The notes under the pieces are model-generated. The model had not been told where the DNA came from. It did not search any database and saw only the letters and a list, made by a program, of their open reading frames with translations. From Bacteroidota bacterium (GTDB lineage: Bacteria > Bacteroidota > Bacteroidia > Cytophagales > Cyclobacteriaceae): a DNA stretch of 64,000 nt. Below, piece after piece: positions 17,013-25,544 of this stretch; position 1 is the first letter of the stretch; each line of letters starts with the position of its first letter. A program made the translations under genes and the position numbers. Location of the stretch: positions 1-64,000 of the forward strand of contig JAEYWY010000011.1 of NCBI GenBank assembly GCA_023428695.1, in the 5' to 3' direction.

Positions 17013-18434
17013 TTATTTAATATTTTTTTCTCTAAATGTCGATTCATCTAATATCATTGTCATCGCCTCAATTAAATCCTTTTCATTCAGGCCCGAATGA
17101 AGTAAACCTGACGGACTATAGTCATTCCAATATTTTGTTATTCCAAGCTCATTATATATCACAGAAGGTATTCCCTGATGGCAGCACTCCATCACCACGC
17201 TTGAAGAATGTGTGAGGTGGCAAACAGTATCATCCAGGATCACCGGTAACGGAATATTCGAAGCTTCTGCGATGTTCACCCGATCCGCAAGCCCGTACGA
17301 CGCGACAAGTCTCTGATAAGAATCAAGCTCGTGCAACTGGCGTGGATGAAGACGCAAGTAGATATCGAAATCTTCCGGCAGCCTGGCAAGCGAACTTAGT
17401 ACAAAGTCAGGCAATGTGTCATGGATTGGTTGCACCGTGACCAGGATAATCTTGCGTTTATCGGATGGCGCAATTCCCCGATGATCTTTCTTCCATGCTT
17501 CATCGTTCCACAAGTTCGACCACAAATTACCCACGATTTCTGCCCTATGCCGGTTGGAGTTCCAGTTCTGAATGTTTCTCCAGCTCGGCTCATCCCAGAC
17601 GAAAAACCAATCAGGAACAAGGCTCCAACCACCTTCCGGTACCGATGCAAATGGTGTATAGGCGGGATGGTCATAACCTTGAACTCCGTGCTGGATGTCG
17701 ACCGTTTCAATTCCTAATTGATTGGCCGCCAGTACCAAAGCAAACGTGTGCTCTTCATAATAACAAACCACAAAAACCTGCCTGGGCTTTACCACTTTGA
17801 GATAGATTCTAAACAAACGCGCAAGATACAGGATTCTTCTGAATCGCTTCGCCAATCTTGCTGCTTCCCAGCCCTTGGTGCTAAAACCGAACTTTCCGAG
17901 TTCAGCCATGAATGCCTCAAAACCGTCCAGTCGAACCTTGCGGCCGACCGACATAAAATACCCAAGAAATGAGGCTAGTCTTAAGTAGAAGTAAATCAGG
18001 CCGTTGACCGGCAACACATTACTATCAGCAGTGCGGGGCACGCGGTAGCAGTAATTTGTAGCCATTTCCAGAATCTGGTCGCTTCCGTTTTCCGACGGAT
18101 GCAGAAAACTGTACGAGTCACAGAACTTATCACACCATACAGATCCAACCTGTGCACGGTAAGACGCTCTACTCAGGAACAGGCGGCCAACAGGTTTTCG
18201 TCTAAAGAGGGCGCCAATGAGCTTTAAAGATTCATGGAAAAATGATGAGACCAGGCGGAGTCGGCCTCCTGTGTCTTGGCGCGAATTGTCGGTTCGGATC
18301 AGGCCAATGCGGAAATCCCACATAAGTCTGATTCGCAACCACGGCCAAATCCGAACGCCGTCAATCGTCCAGTTATTTACCGGATACTTCAGCTCGAGTT
18401 CCTGCAACCGTATCGATTCCGGGTTTTCAGTCAC
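17013..18434 (-). CDS. Putative glycosyltransferase, unrecognised GT-B-like family
   Basis: A 473-residue protein without a clear family. The N-terminus contains YPVNNWTIDGVRIWPWLR, which I associate with a group of uncharacterised transferase-like proteins in polysaccharide loci. The middle holds QVFVVCYYEEHTFALVLAA and TVDIQHGVQGYDHPAY. The C-terminal half holds IILVTVQPIHDTLPD, DIYLRLHPRQLHELD and LTHSSSVVMECCHQGIPSV. DIQHG, LRLHP and HSSSVVME occur in order, as in capsule and sialyl/Kdo-type transferases. It lies between the two sugar-acid cassettes, so it may transfer one of the CMP-activated acids. The start is GTG at 18434; no ATG is available before the conserved N-terminus. Confidence 0.6.
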   Translation of the reverse strand: MTENPESIRLQELELKYPVNNWTIDGVRIWPWLRIRLMWDFRIGLIRTDNSRQDTGGRLRLVSSFFHESLKLIGALFRRKPVGRLFLSRASYRAQVGSVWCDKFCDSYSFLHPSENGSDQILEMATNYCYRVPRTADSNVLPVNGLIYFYLRLASFLGYFMSVGRKVRLDGFEAFMAELGKFGFSTKGWEAARLAKRFRRILYLARLFRIYLKVVKPRQVFVVCYYEEHTFALVLAANQLGIETVDIQHGVQGYDHPAYTPFASVPEGGWSLVPDWFFVWDEPSWRNIQNWNSNRHRAEIVGNLWSNLWNDEAWKKDHRGIAPSDKRKIILVTVQPIHDTLPDFVLSSLARLPEDFDIYLRLHPRQLHELDSYQRLVASYGLADRVNIAEASNIPLPVILDDTVCHLTHSSSVVMECCHQGIPSVIYNELGITKYWNDYSPSGLLHSGLNEKDLIEAMTMILDESTFREKNIK

Positions 18435-18471
18435 TATGCTTATATATTTTTTACAGCGTTTAATTCTTCAA

Positions 18472-19512
18472 CTATGGAAGTTCAAATCGGTCACCGCGTT
18501 TGAAATCTCTCGCGCTTTTGGTTCCGATGATTTGTGCGAGATGTTTGGGATGCAAACCAAATCCCGGGCGAATTGACTTTACGTGCTCATCGGTTATAAT
18601 TTCACCCTTAGCGATGTCCTTCACCGCGTACAACGATCGGGAGAATACCCTTCCCTTGATTTGTTTGTCGGTTAAGGTGTAGTCTATTTTTCCAATCGCC
18701 GACTCTGCCTCACGAACAGCCCGAACCATATCAGAAAATTCGGCTTCGTTCATCGAAAATGAGGCATCAGGTCCTCCGATCGCACGATCAAGTATGAAAT
18801 GCTTCTCAATTATCTTTGCACCAAAGCACGTGGCGACAATCGGCACTGTACTCCCCATCGTATGATCGGACAAACCTGTGACGACGTCATAGCGCTCTGC
18901 CATATCTTTAACCATCAACATATTCGCCTCTTCGATTGGAGCAGGGTAACTGGAGGTACATTTGAGCAATGCAACGTCTCTGTTTTTCATTCGGTGACAG
19001 GCATCCAGGGCAAGTTCAATATCTTCATGTCTGGCAATCCCCGTAGATATTATCACTGGCTTACCCTTTGAAGCTACATATTCGATAAGCGGTATATCTG
19101 TAATTTCAAAAGAGGCGATTTTATAAGCGGGTGCACCGAGCGTTTCCAGAAGATCAACTGCTGTTTTGTCAAACGGTGATGAAAAACAAATCAACCCCTC
19201 CGCTTCGGCAGCTTCAAATAATGTCCTGTGCCATTCCCAGGGTGTGTAAGCCTCCTGATATAATTGATAGAGATTCTTCCCTTCCCAAATGGTCCCTTTG
19301 ATTGTGAAATCATCCCTGTCGGAATCGATAGTAATTGTATCGGCGGTATACGTCTGCAACTTAATACAATCAGCACCCGCACGCTTAGCGGCCCGAATAG
19401 TCTCGATTGCAGTCTCCAGACTTCCATTATGATTAGCCGACAGTTCGGCAATAATGAAAACCTGTGCATCGCCACCTATGTCTTTTTTGCCGATTGAAAA
19501 TTTTCTCGCCAT
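18472..19512 (-). CDS. pseI: Pseudaminic acid synthase PseI
   Basis: A 346-residue NeuB-family synthase with a barrel (VFIIAELSANHNGSLETA, ADCIKLQTYTADTIT, ICFSSPFDKTAVDLLE, PAYKIASFEITDIPLI, ALLKCTSSYPAPIEEAN, IIEKHFILDRAIGGPDASFS) and a C-terminal SAF domain (~285-346). IASFEI and GGPDASFS are typical of PseI. It condenses 2,4-diacetamido-2,4,6-trideoxy-L-altrose with PEP to give pseudaminic acid. The start ATG lies 2 bases after the PseG-PseH stop. The pathway assignment rests on the full set of neighbours. Confidence 0.92.
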   Translation of the reverse strand: MARKFSIGKKDIGGDAQVFIIAELSANHNGSLETAIETIRAAKRAGADCIKLQTYTADTITIDSDRDDFTIKGTIWEGKNLYQLYQEAYTPWEWHRTLFEAAEAEGLICFSSPFDKTAVDLLETLGAPAYKIASFEITDIPLIEYVASKGKPVIISTGIARHEDIELALDACHRMKNRDVALLKCTSSYPAPIEEANMLMVKDMAERYDVVTGLSDHTMGSTVPIVATCFGAKIIEKHFILDRAIGGPDASFSMNEAEFSDMVRAVREAESAIGKIDYTLTDKQIKGRVFSRSLYAVKDIAKGEIITDEHVKSIRPGFGLHPKHLAQIIGTKSARDFKRGDRFELP

Positions 19513-19514
19513 CG

Positions 19515-20930
19515 TTAAATGATTTTTTGAAACTTTAAACTTTGTTCAGTTTCTATCATATTGAAACCGAGTTTTTGAAATATTCGAATTGAGCTTTGAT
19601 TCTCGTGCATTACATAGCCTGTGAGTTTTGTGATTGACGAGGTAGTACTTGTCAACTCTTTAATCCCTGTCTTAAGCAAAGCAAGTCCAAGTCCCCTTCC
19701 GTGACATTCCGGGTCCAGAAGGTAACTAATTATTGCTTCGTCGCCCTTTACATCAAATCTGATTGAGCCTATTTCGTTGTCCTGCATTAATCCAATGAAA
19801 TAAAAACAATTTTTGTCTGCGATTTTGGACGTAAACCATCGCTTATGATCGTCAAGCTGAATTGTTTCCTTGTTGAACGAGTACGCTCTGACTGTTGATG
19901 ACGTAGCCCACTTGTATGTTATTCCGATATCAGTTTCTCGTGCACGCCTGATGTCAAGGAGCCAGAACAATTCTAATCCACGAAAAAGTTTCCTGAAACG
20001 ATCTCCGGACTTTCCATCAATCGTAATGTCTGGGAGTGTTCTATCAGCGGTTATCCGCTCAAGTGCCGTCCGTATCTTATCAGAGGAAAAATCACCAGCA
20101 TCAACAAATGCATTCACCTTCCGGAATGCATCATATAATCGCGTCTGATTTTCCACGTAGGTTCCTGATATCACATGACACCTACACGCGAGAGCCTCAA
20201 GTAACACACCGCTGGCGGGCACAACAGCAACTGATGAGGTGAGCATGAGGCTCGCCATTTCAACGTCCGAAATGTCGCGATAGATGGTGACCCGCTGATC
20301 GTTTAAGTACGGGCCGAGAGACGCTCCATGAGCATATCCTGCCCCCACAACCACATTAACAGACTTGATGTATGAATACTTTAGTGTTTCTCCAATGACT
20401 ACTGCGGTTAGATTACGCGGGTCTGATCCTCCAAAGCAAATCAGGATAGAGTCATCTCTCAAATTCCCCGGTTGTGACGCGGCTTGCAGAAATGGACGAC
20501 GCAACATTGCATAGTCCAGCCCAAGGGCGTACTCAGTGAAGGGTAAGGCGGAGTAAATACCGGGCGTTATCCCGGGATTATGATTTATTATCACGTCCGA
20601 GCAAAAGCGTCTGTCTGCCAGATCATCGACACAGACCAATACAGATTTTTTACGTGTTATATTCTCCTGATACTCAAAATCAAAATGATATCCATCCAGC
20701 ACCACGATCTCCTCCCCTTTCAACAAATCCCAGAACTGCTCTTCTGTTTCGATTATATGCAGAGAGTACTTCTCCTTTAGCTTATCGATGACAGTCTTTA
20801 CACCAAAGCGGCAGACGAAAGCAATAGCATAATCCTCCTCCAACGCTGACGCCAAGGCCATACATCGAACCACGTGACCGAGGCCAATCTCGGAGTTAAA
20901 GTCGGTACGAAATATAACCTTCCTTTTCAT
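19515..20930 (-). CDS. pseG: Fused PseG hydrolase and PseH-like N-acetyltransferase
   Basis: A 471-residue two-domain protein. Residues ~1-310 are PseG, the hydrolase that cleaves UDP from UDP-2,4-diacetamido-2,4,6-trideoxy-altrose: IFRTDFNSEIGLGHVVRC, VVLDGYHFDFEYQ, SILICFGGSDPRNLT and MLTSSVAVVPASGVLLEAL. Residues ~318-471 are a GNAT domain with IRRARETDIGITYKWA, ISYLLDPECHGRGLGLALL and FQKLGFNMIETEQSLKF, matching PseH, which adds the 4-N-acetyl group. The two steps are consecutive in the pathway, and no separate PseH exists in the operon, so the fusion supplies both. It lies between pseF (9-base gap) and pseI (2-base gap). Confidence 0.9.
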   Translation of the reverse strand: MKRKVIFRTDFNSEIGLGHVVRCMALASALEEDYAIAFVCRFGVKTVIDKLKEKYSLHIIETEEQFWDLLKGEEIVVLDGYHFDFEYQENITRKKSVLVCVDDLADRRFCSDVIINHNPGITPGIYSALPFTEYALGLDYAMLRRPFLQAASQPGNLRDDSILICFGGSDPRNLTAVVIGETLKYSYIKSVNVVVGAGYAHGASLGPYLNDQRVTIYRDISDVEMASLMLTSSVAVVPASGVLLEALACRCHVISGTYVENQTRLYDAFRKVNAFVDAGDFSSDKIRTALERITADRTLPDITIDGKSGDRFRKLFRGLELFWLLDIRRARETDIGITYKWATSSTVRAYSFNKETIQLDDHKRWFTSKIADKNCFYFIGLMQDNEIGSIRFDVKGDEAIISYLLDPECHGRGLGLALLKTGIKELTSTTSSITKLTGYVMHENQSSIRIFQKLGFNMIETEQSLKFQKII

Positions 20931-20939
20931 CCAATCAGT

Positions 20940-21683
20940 TCAAACTTTCTTTTGTATCTGGCCACAATTGATTTCCCAAATCCATGGATAATGACGATCA
21001 ATGTACTGTACCAATTCCATTCCGCGATGTTTTGACTCGCCAGATGACTGCAGGATCAGGTTGAGCGCAGCAAAGTCACCTGGATAGTCAACGGTTAGTC
21101 TGACATCATCCCGGGAGAGGGTGAAATCCATTTGGACCATATCCGTCTTGTAATGTCCTGAGCGTTTGACGTACAAGGTGACGTGTTCCCTATCGGCGTC
21201 AGAAATGTCGTTTCTGCCGAAACTATCCAAGAGGGCACTGGACCTGATCACCTCTACGTTCATACCAATAGGAAGACCTGTGGTGCATGTGTAATCAGAA
21301 CAGTTATTAATATGGCGCTCTATTACCTGGTCAATAATAGAAATATCAATCAAGGGATTATCACCTGTCAGTCGAACGATGTGGGTAAAACCATGTTGTT
21401 CAATTGCCGTGACAAAGCGGGAGAGCACATCGTCTTCACTGGCTCGTACAAAAGGCATGTTATTGTACCGAGCATAGTCTTCTATCGGATCATTTGATGG
21501 ATCGGTAGAAGTTGCAATGACAGCCGACCGAATCACTTGCGAGCGTTTAACCTCTCTTGTTATCCAATCGAGAATTGTGCTCGATGTCCCAAAAGGCAAC
21601 GCCATTAACACCTTTCCCGGTAACCGGGTGGACTTCATTCGAGCCTGAATAATTGCTCCCACTGAGATCACCTCGCCGTCCAT
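20940..21683 (-). CDS. pseF: SpsF-type cytidylyltransferase, likely CMP-pseudaminic acid synthetase
   Basis: A 247-residue nucleotidyltransferase of the SpsF/cytidylyltransferase type: VGAIIQARMKSTRLPGK is the nucleotide-binding loop, followed by VRASEDDVLSRFVTA, VRLTGDNPLIDISIID and the C-terminal VRLTVDYPGDFAALNLI with metal-binding Asp. By operon position it should make CMP-pseudaminic acid from CTP. It belongs to a different branch from NeuA-like PseF of Campylobacter, so the symbol describes the expected role more than proven orthology. The start at 21683 overlaps the SDR gene by 16 bases; no better start is visible. Confidence 0.78.
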   Translation of the reverse strand: MDGEVISVGAIIQARMKSTRLPGKVLMALPFGTSSTILDWITREVKRSQVIRSAVIATSTDPSNDPIEDYARYNNMPFVRASEDDVLSRFVTAIEQHGFTHIVRLTGDNPLIDISIIDQVIERHINNCSDYTCTTGLPIGMNVEVIRSSALLDSFGRNDISDADREHVTLYVKRSGHYKTDMVQMDFTLSRDDVRLTVDYPGDFAALNLILQSSGESKHRGMELVQYIDRHYPWIWEINCGQIQKKV

Positions 21684-22447
21684 CCTCCGTCAACTATTAT
21701 GTTTTGTCCTGTGATATAGTTTGCTGCGTCAGAAGAAAGAAATACAAAGGCACCTGCGACATCCTTGGGGTCACCAATTCTACCCAAGCAGGTCCTGCTG
21801 GCCAGATCATTTATAAACCGCGAATCCTTTTGTACCTCAGGTGAAGGGAAAGCGCCGGGGGTCACACAATTGACCGTAATTCCAAATCTGCCATAGTAAC
21901 TGGCGTAATATCGCGTTAGCTGAATAATTCCTGCTTTGGCAGCGCCATAATGTGGTGGATTTAAAAAACGTTCTGAACCTTCGTAGACATCGAATTGGGG
22001 TGCCACCAATCCGTACATTGAAGAAACGTTTATCAGTTTGCCGTAACGTTGCAAAACCATTCTCGATACAACTTCCCTCGAACACCGGAACACACTACCC
22101 AAAGTTCCTTCAATACCATACGACCAATCCTCATCTGACAGGCTTTCCGGAAATTGGCCCTTGCTATAAAAAGCATTGTTTATAAAAACATCGAGGCTGT
22201 TCACGCTTGCGTAGACGTCATTTAGAGCGTCTCTAATGCTTTGGGTGGATGCCACGTCACAATGAATGAACTCAACACGCTCAATCCCCAAGAACTCATC
22301 TTTGAACTTTTGTTCGTCCCGACCTAATACAAAGACACGAGCTTCATGTGCGACCAGGCTGTCAACAATGGCACGCCCCAGGTAGCCATAGCCACCCGTA
22401 ATTGCAATGTTTTTATTTTGCAAACCGATTTTGAAGACTTCACGCAT
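21668..22447 (-). CDS. SDR family oxidoreductase in the pseudaminic acid operon
   Basis: A 259-residue classical short-chain dehydrogenase: cofactor loop NIAITGGYGYLGRAIVD, NNAFYSKG in place of NNAG, catalytic Ser in LINVSSMYGLVA, Tyr/Lys in PPHYGAAKAGIIQL, C-terminus GQNIIVDGGWTAR. It resembles the SDR at 14613, including the shared C-terminal motif and the insert after the Ser, which points to a paralog pair. No SDR of this class is needed for CMP-pseudaminic acid itself, so it probably modifies the sugar. SDRs such as PtmA accompany sialic-like acid genes in Campylobacter, with no settled role that I can cite. Its start overlaps the aldo/keto reductase stop by one base (TAATG). Confidence 0.87.
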   Translation of the reverse strand: MREVFKIGLQNKNIAITGGYGYLGRAIVDSLVAHEARVFVLGRDEQKFKDEFLGIERVEFIHCDVASTQSIRDALNDVYASVNSLDVFINNAFYSKGQFPESLSDEDWSYGIEGTLGSVFRCSREVVSRMVLQRYGKLINVSSMYGLVAPQFDVYEGSERFLNPPHYGAAKAGIIQLTRYYASYYGRFGITVNCVTPGAFPSPEVQKDSRFINDLASRTCLGRIGDPKDVAGAFVFLSSDAANYITGQNIIVDGGWTAR

Positions 22448-23313
22448 TATTTCGGCCAGTTAAATGGTAGTAATATATCCTCATTGATTCCCTGATATCG
22501 CGCGGTCAATTGCACGTGTTTCGTCTCAAGATTATCAAGCATTTGAGCAAGCTGCTCACGGTTATTCACTCCGATCAACACTTTATCGACAAATTCATTT
22601 GCCAGACAAAAAGACACCAGCGCCGCTGCCAGCAAGTTATTGTCGTTTTCAAACTTCAATCTGATTTCGCCTATCATTCGTTTGATCGGATCAAAGTAGT
22701 CCGGCAGCGCTTCTGGAGCTACAAAAAAGAGTCCCTGCAAGAACGCCGACCTCGTATGAACCTCTATACCGAGTTCTTTTAAGTATGAAAAACTCGCCTC
22801 AAAACGTGTGTCGAACACATTATAAGGTACCTGGACCAAGTCTGGTATGACTCCTCTTGAGATCAAAACTTCCAGCTGATATGGGTAGTATACCGAAACG
22901 CCGATTTTCTTGACCCTGCCAGCGGTTTTCTCCGCTAACATAGAATCCCAAATTGTATCCGAGTGATTCAAATTATCAGCATTGTGAAGCAGGTATCCAT
23001 ATATATGATCCCTCCGCAGCTTATGCAGACTTTGCGTTAAATAGTGCCCAACGCGATCGTCCTTGTCATCAGGATACTTAGAGACGACATTGAAGTCTTC
23101 TTTGAATCCCGCCAAACATTCTCCAAGTACTGATTCGCTATCACCATACTGGAATGCCGTGTCAAGCAAATTAATACCCTTATCGCAAGCAGTTTTTAGA
23201 ATATCAAAGGCTTCCTCAGATGGCGTTTTTCCCAGTTTGTTGCTTACTCCATAATTGAGCCCAAACTGGACTGTCCCTAGTCCGATCCGATTCGCCTTTG
23301 ACTCGTCAAACAT
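22447..23313 (-). CDS. Aldo/keto reductase in the pseudaminic acid operon
   Basis: A 288-residue aldo/keto reductase (TIM barrel, NADPH-dependent). The catalytic tetrad is visible: Asp and Tyr in INLLDTAFQYGDSES, Lys in FNVVSKYPDD, His in YGYLLHNADNL. The strand GRVKKIGVSVYYPYQLEVL and the cofactor region LIGVNNREQLAQML are typical. Such proteins reduce sugar ketones. Together with the SDR just downstream it could epimerise a hydroxyl by oxidation and re-reduction, giving a stereoisomer of pseudaminic acid; this is inference. Its 3' side is joined to the SDR by a one-base overlap and its start overlaps the pseC stop by 8 bases, so it is an integral part of the operon. Confidence 0.9.
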   Translation of the reverse strand: MFDESKANRIGLGTVQFGLNYGVSNKLGKTPSEEAFDILKTACDKGINLLDTAFQYGDSESVLGECLAGFKEDFNVVSKYPDDKDDRVGHYLTQSLHKLRRDHIYGYLLHNADNLNHSDTIWDSMLAEKTAGRVKKIGVSVYYPYQLEVLISRGVIPDLVQVPYNVFDTRFEASFSYLKELGIEVHTRSAFLQGLFFVAPEALPDYFDPIKRMIGEIRLKFENDNNLLAAALVSFCLANEFVDKVLIGVNNREQLAQMLDNLETKHVQLTARYQGINEDILLPFNWPK

Positions 23314-24517
23314 ACTTTGAAAAGAAGATCAGGATTTCGCTGATTACCTTCTGATGATCCTCGAGCGACAAAGTCGGATACATGGGCAGGCTAAGGCATT
23401 CACGATAATATGCTTCTGCCTCCGGCAACATACCTTCCTCCCAACCTAGGTTGCGGTAATACGGCATCAAATGCGTCGGAATATAATGAACCTGACAAAT
23501 GATATTCTTTGATCGCAAGTAGTTGTAGAGTCCCAGACGTCGCGGCGTACGGATCACATAAAGGTGATATGCATGTTTTCCCGCTTCGCTCCCAAGTTCC
23601 AGTAAGTGTGACTTGATTAGTGAATGGCCGGAAAAAGCCTCGTCATATCGTCTCGCAATTTCGCGACGTTTCCGAAGGCCTTCATCTGCACGCCTCAATT
23701 GATTTTCACCGAGTGCAGCCTGAAAGTCAGTAATACGATAATTAAATCCCAGCGTCTGCATCTCCATATACCAGCCCGGAAATGCCTCACTGGCCTCATC
23801 AGACCCCGTTGCAAAACTGATTGTGTTCTGGAACTCGGCATGATTCCTTGTAATCCCGTGAGTTCGCAACACCAGCAGTTTCTCGTAAAGAGTACGGTCA
23901 TTTGTCGTGATCATACCGCCCTCTCCTGCTGCGATATGTTTCACCGGGTGAAACGAAAAGATCGCCAGTTCCGCAAATACGCCGTTACCACATCGTTGTT
24001 GATTTCCGTTGCTGTCGACGAAATACCCACCAGGCGCATGACATGCGTCTTCAACAATCCAAAGTCCAAATTCATCAGCCAGCTTGCGCAGCGCTTCCAG
24101 GTCAACAGCTCGTCCGGCAAAATCAACCGGTATGATTCCTTTAAACGCACCTTTTGGAGAACTCTCAAGAAGCTTTCGCACTTTTGGGATGTCAATCAGA
24201 TAAGAATCTGGATCAATATCCGAAAAGTGAACTTCCCCCCCACAGTATCGAACGCAGTTTGCAGATGCGGCAAAGGTGATCGGAGTTGTGATGACTTTTT
24301 CCCCGGGATTGAGACCCAACGCGAGGGCTGACAAATGCAATGCTGCCGTTCCATTCGACACGGCCACGGCATATTTACATCCAATATACTCTGCAAATGC
24401 TTTTTCGAACTCGGCAATCTTGGGTCCCTGAGTCAGGAAATCCGATTGAAGTGTTTCGACGACGGCATTGATATCATCGGCATTGATATCCTGCCGACCA
24501 TAGGGAATCGGTTTCAT
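23306..24517 (-). CDS. pseC: UDP-4-amino-4,6-dideoxy-N-acetyl-L-altrosamine transaminase PseC
   Basis: A 403-residue PLP aminotransferase of the DegT/DnrJ/EryC1 family. MKPIPYGRQDINADDINAV is the typical PseC start. The PLP pocket has AVSNGTAALHLSALAL and WIVEDACHAPGGYF, and the Schiff-base Lys is in FSFHPVKHIAAGEGG. It adds an amino group at C4 of the 4-keto sugar made by PseB, using glutamate. The frame opens 21 codons earlier, but ATG at 24517 is chosen because it forms the ATGA overlap with the pseB stop. The order pseB-pseC is the usual one. Confidence 0.93.
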   Translation of the reverse strand: MKPIPYGRQDINADDINAVVETLQSDFLTQGPKIAEFEKAFAEYIGCKYAVAVSNGTAALHLSALALGLNPGEKVITTPITFAASANCVRYCGGEVHFSDIDPDSYLIDIPKVRKLLESSPKGAFKGIIPVDFAGRAVDLEALRKLADEFGLWIVEDACHAPGGYFVDSNGNQQRCGNGVFAELAIFSFHPVKHIAAGEGGMITTNDRTLYEKLLVLRTHGITRNHAEFQNTISFATGSDEASEAFPGWYMEMQTLGFNYRITDFQAALGENQLRRADEGLRKRREIARRYDEAFSGHSLIKSHLLELGSEAGKHAYHLYVIRTPRRLGLYNYLRSKNIICQVHYIPTHLMPYYRNLGWEEGMLPEAEAYYRECLSLPMYPTLSLEDHQKVISEILIFFSKYV

Positions 24518-25524
24518 ACAGAGAAATTTGAGTCGACGTGTTGTTTGATCTTTTCGCGCAGCGACTCTACAGTCTCCCACTCAGCGTTCTCCGCAGAATT
24601 ATACCTGAAGCCCACAGGTACTTTCCTGGCATTAAAATGCGAAATGAATTCCTCGAGGCTCCACTTATGAATGCTGGGAATGATGGCGTAATACTTCCCA
24701 AGGTCGTAGGTATAGAATGAGTCGGAAGAAGTAATCATTTCTTCGTGTACCTTTTCCCCGGGACGGATTCCAACTTCGACTTTTTTACACTCCGGCCCAA
24801 TAGCCTCTGCAACGTCCAAAATCCTATACGACGGAATTTTCGGCACAAAGATTTCTCCGCCCCACGCATGTTCCAGGGCATGCAGTACCATTTCCACGCC
24901 GCCTTCGAGCGTGATATTAAAACGGGTCATTTCAGGGTCCGTAACAGGCAATTCGCCGGTTTTTCGTTTCCCGAGAAAGAATGGTATCACAGACCCATTT
25001 GAACCCATCACGTTTCCGTAGCGAACTACAGAAAAACGGATCGGGTTCCACCCCCGAATATTGTTTGCCGCAACGAACAGTTTGTCCGATGCCAACTTGG
25101 TAGCACCGTAAAGGTTTACAGGTGCCGCAGCCTTATCGGTCGAAAGTGCAACCACACGCTCAACACCGGTTTCAAGACAGGCGTTTATCACGTTTTCCGC
25201 ACCCATGATATTCGTCTTTACACATTCCATCGGATTGTATTCGGCAATCGGAACATGTTTCATTGCAGCTGCATGTATTACGCACTCAATTCCCTTCAAT
25301 GCCCGCTTCAATCGTTCAAAATCCCGGACGTCACCAATGAAAAACCTGACCTGAGGATATTTGTCAAGTGGGTACTCCTGAGCCATTTGAAACTGCTTCT
25401 GCTCATCCCTCGAAAAAATTACCAACCTCTTGATGTCCGGCCACTTCTTCAAAATAGTGCTGGTCAATGCCTTGCCGAGTGAACCGGTTCCCCCGGTGAT
25501 CAATAACGATTTTCCACTTAACAT
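24514..25524 (-). CDS. pseB: UDP-N-acetylglucosamine 4,6-dehydratase (inverting) PseB
   Basis: A 336-residue extended SDR of the soluble, inverting 4,6-dehydratase type. The NAD loop is LLITGGTGSLGKALT, followed by IFSRDEQKQFQMAQ, IHAAAMKHVPIAEYNP, the active-site region ALSTDKAAAPVNLYGATK and VRYGNVMGSNGSVIPFF. It converts UDP-GlcNAc to the 4-keto-6-deoxy-L-arabino sugar, the first step of pseudaminic acid synthesis. No membrane helices are present, which separates it from PglF/WbpM-like retaining enzymes. It is the first gene of the pse operon, 20 bases downstream of the Wzc-like gene, and probably shares the transcript starting before wza. Confidence 0.94.
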   Translation of the reverse strand: MLSGKSLLITGGTGSLGKALTSTILKKWPDIKRLVIFSRDEQKQFQMAQEYPLDKYPQVRFFIGDVRDFERLKRALKGIECVIHAAAMKHVPIAEYNPMECVKTNIMGAENVINACLETGVERVVALSTDKAAAPVNLYGATKLASDKLFVAANNIRGWNPIRFSVVRYGNVMGSNGSVIPFFLGKRKTGELPVTDPEMTRFNITLEGGVEMVLHALEHAWGGEIFVPKIPSYRILDVAEAIGPECKKVEVGIRPGEKVHEEMITSSDSFYTYDLGKYYAIIPSIHKWSLEEFISHFNARKVPVGFRYNSAENAEWETVESLREKIKQHVDSNFSV

Positions 25525-25544
25525 TCCTTTCTTACAATCAGTAT

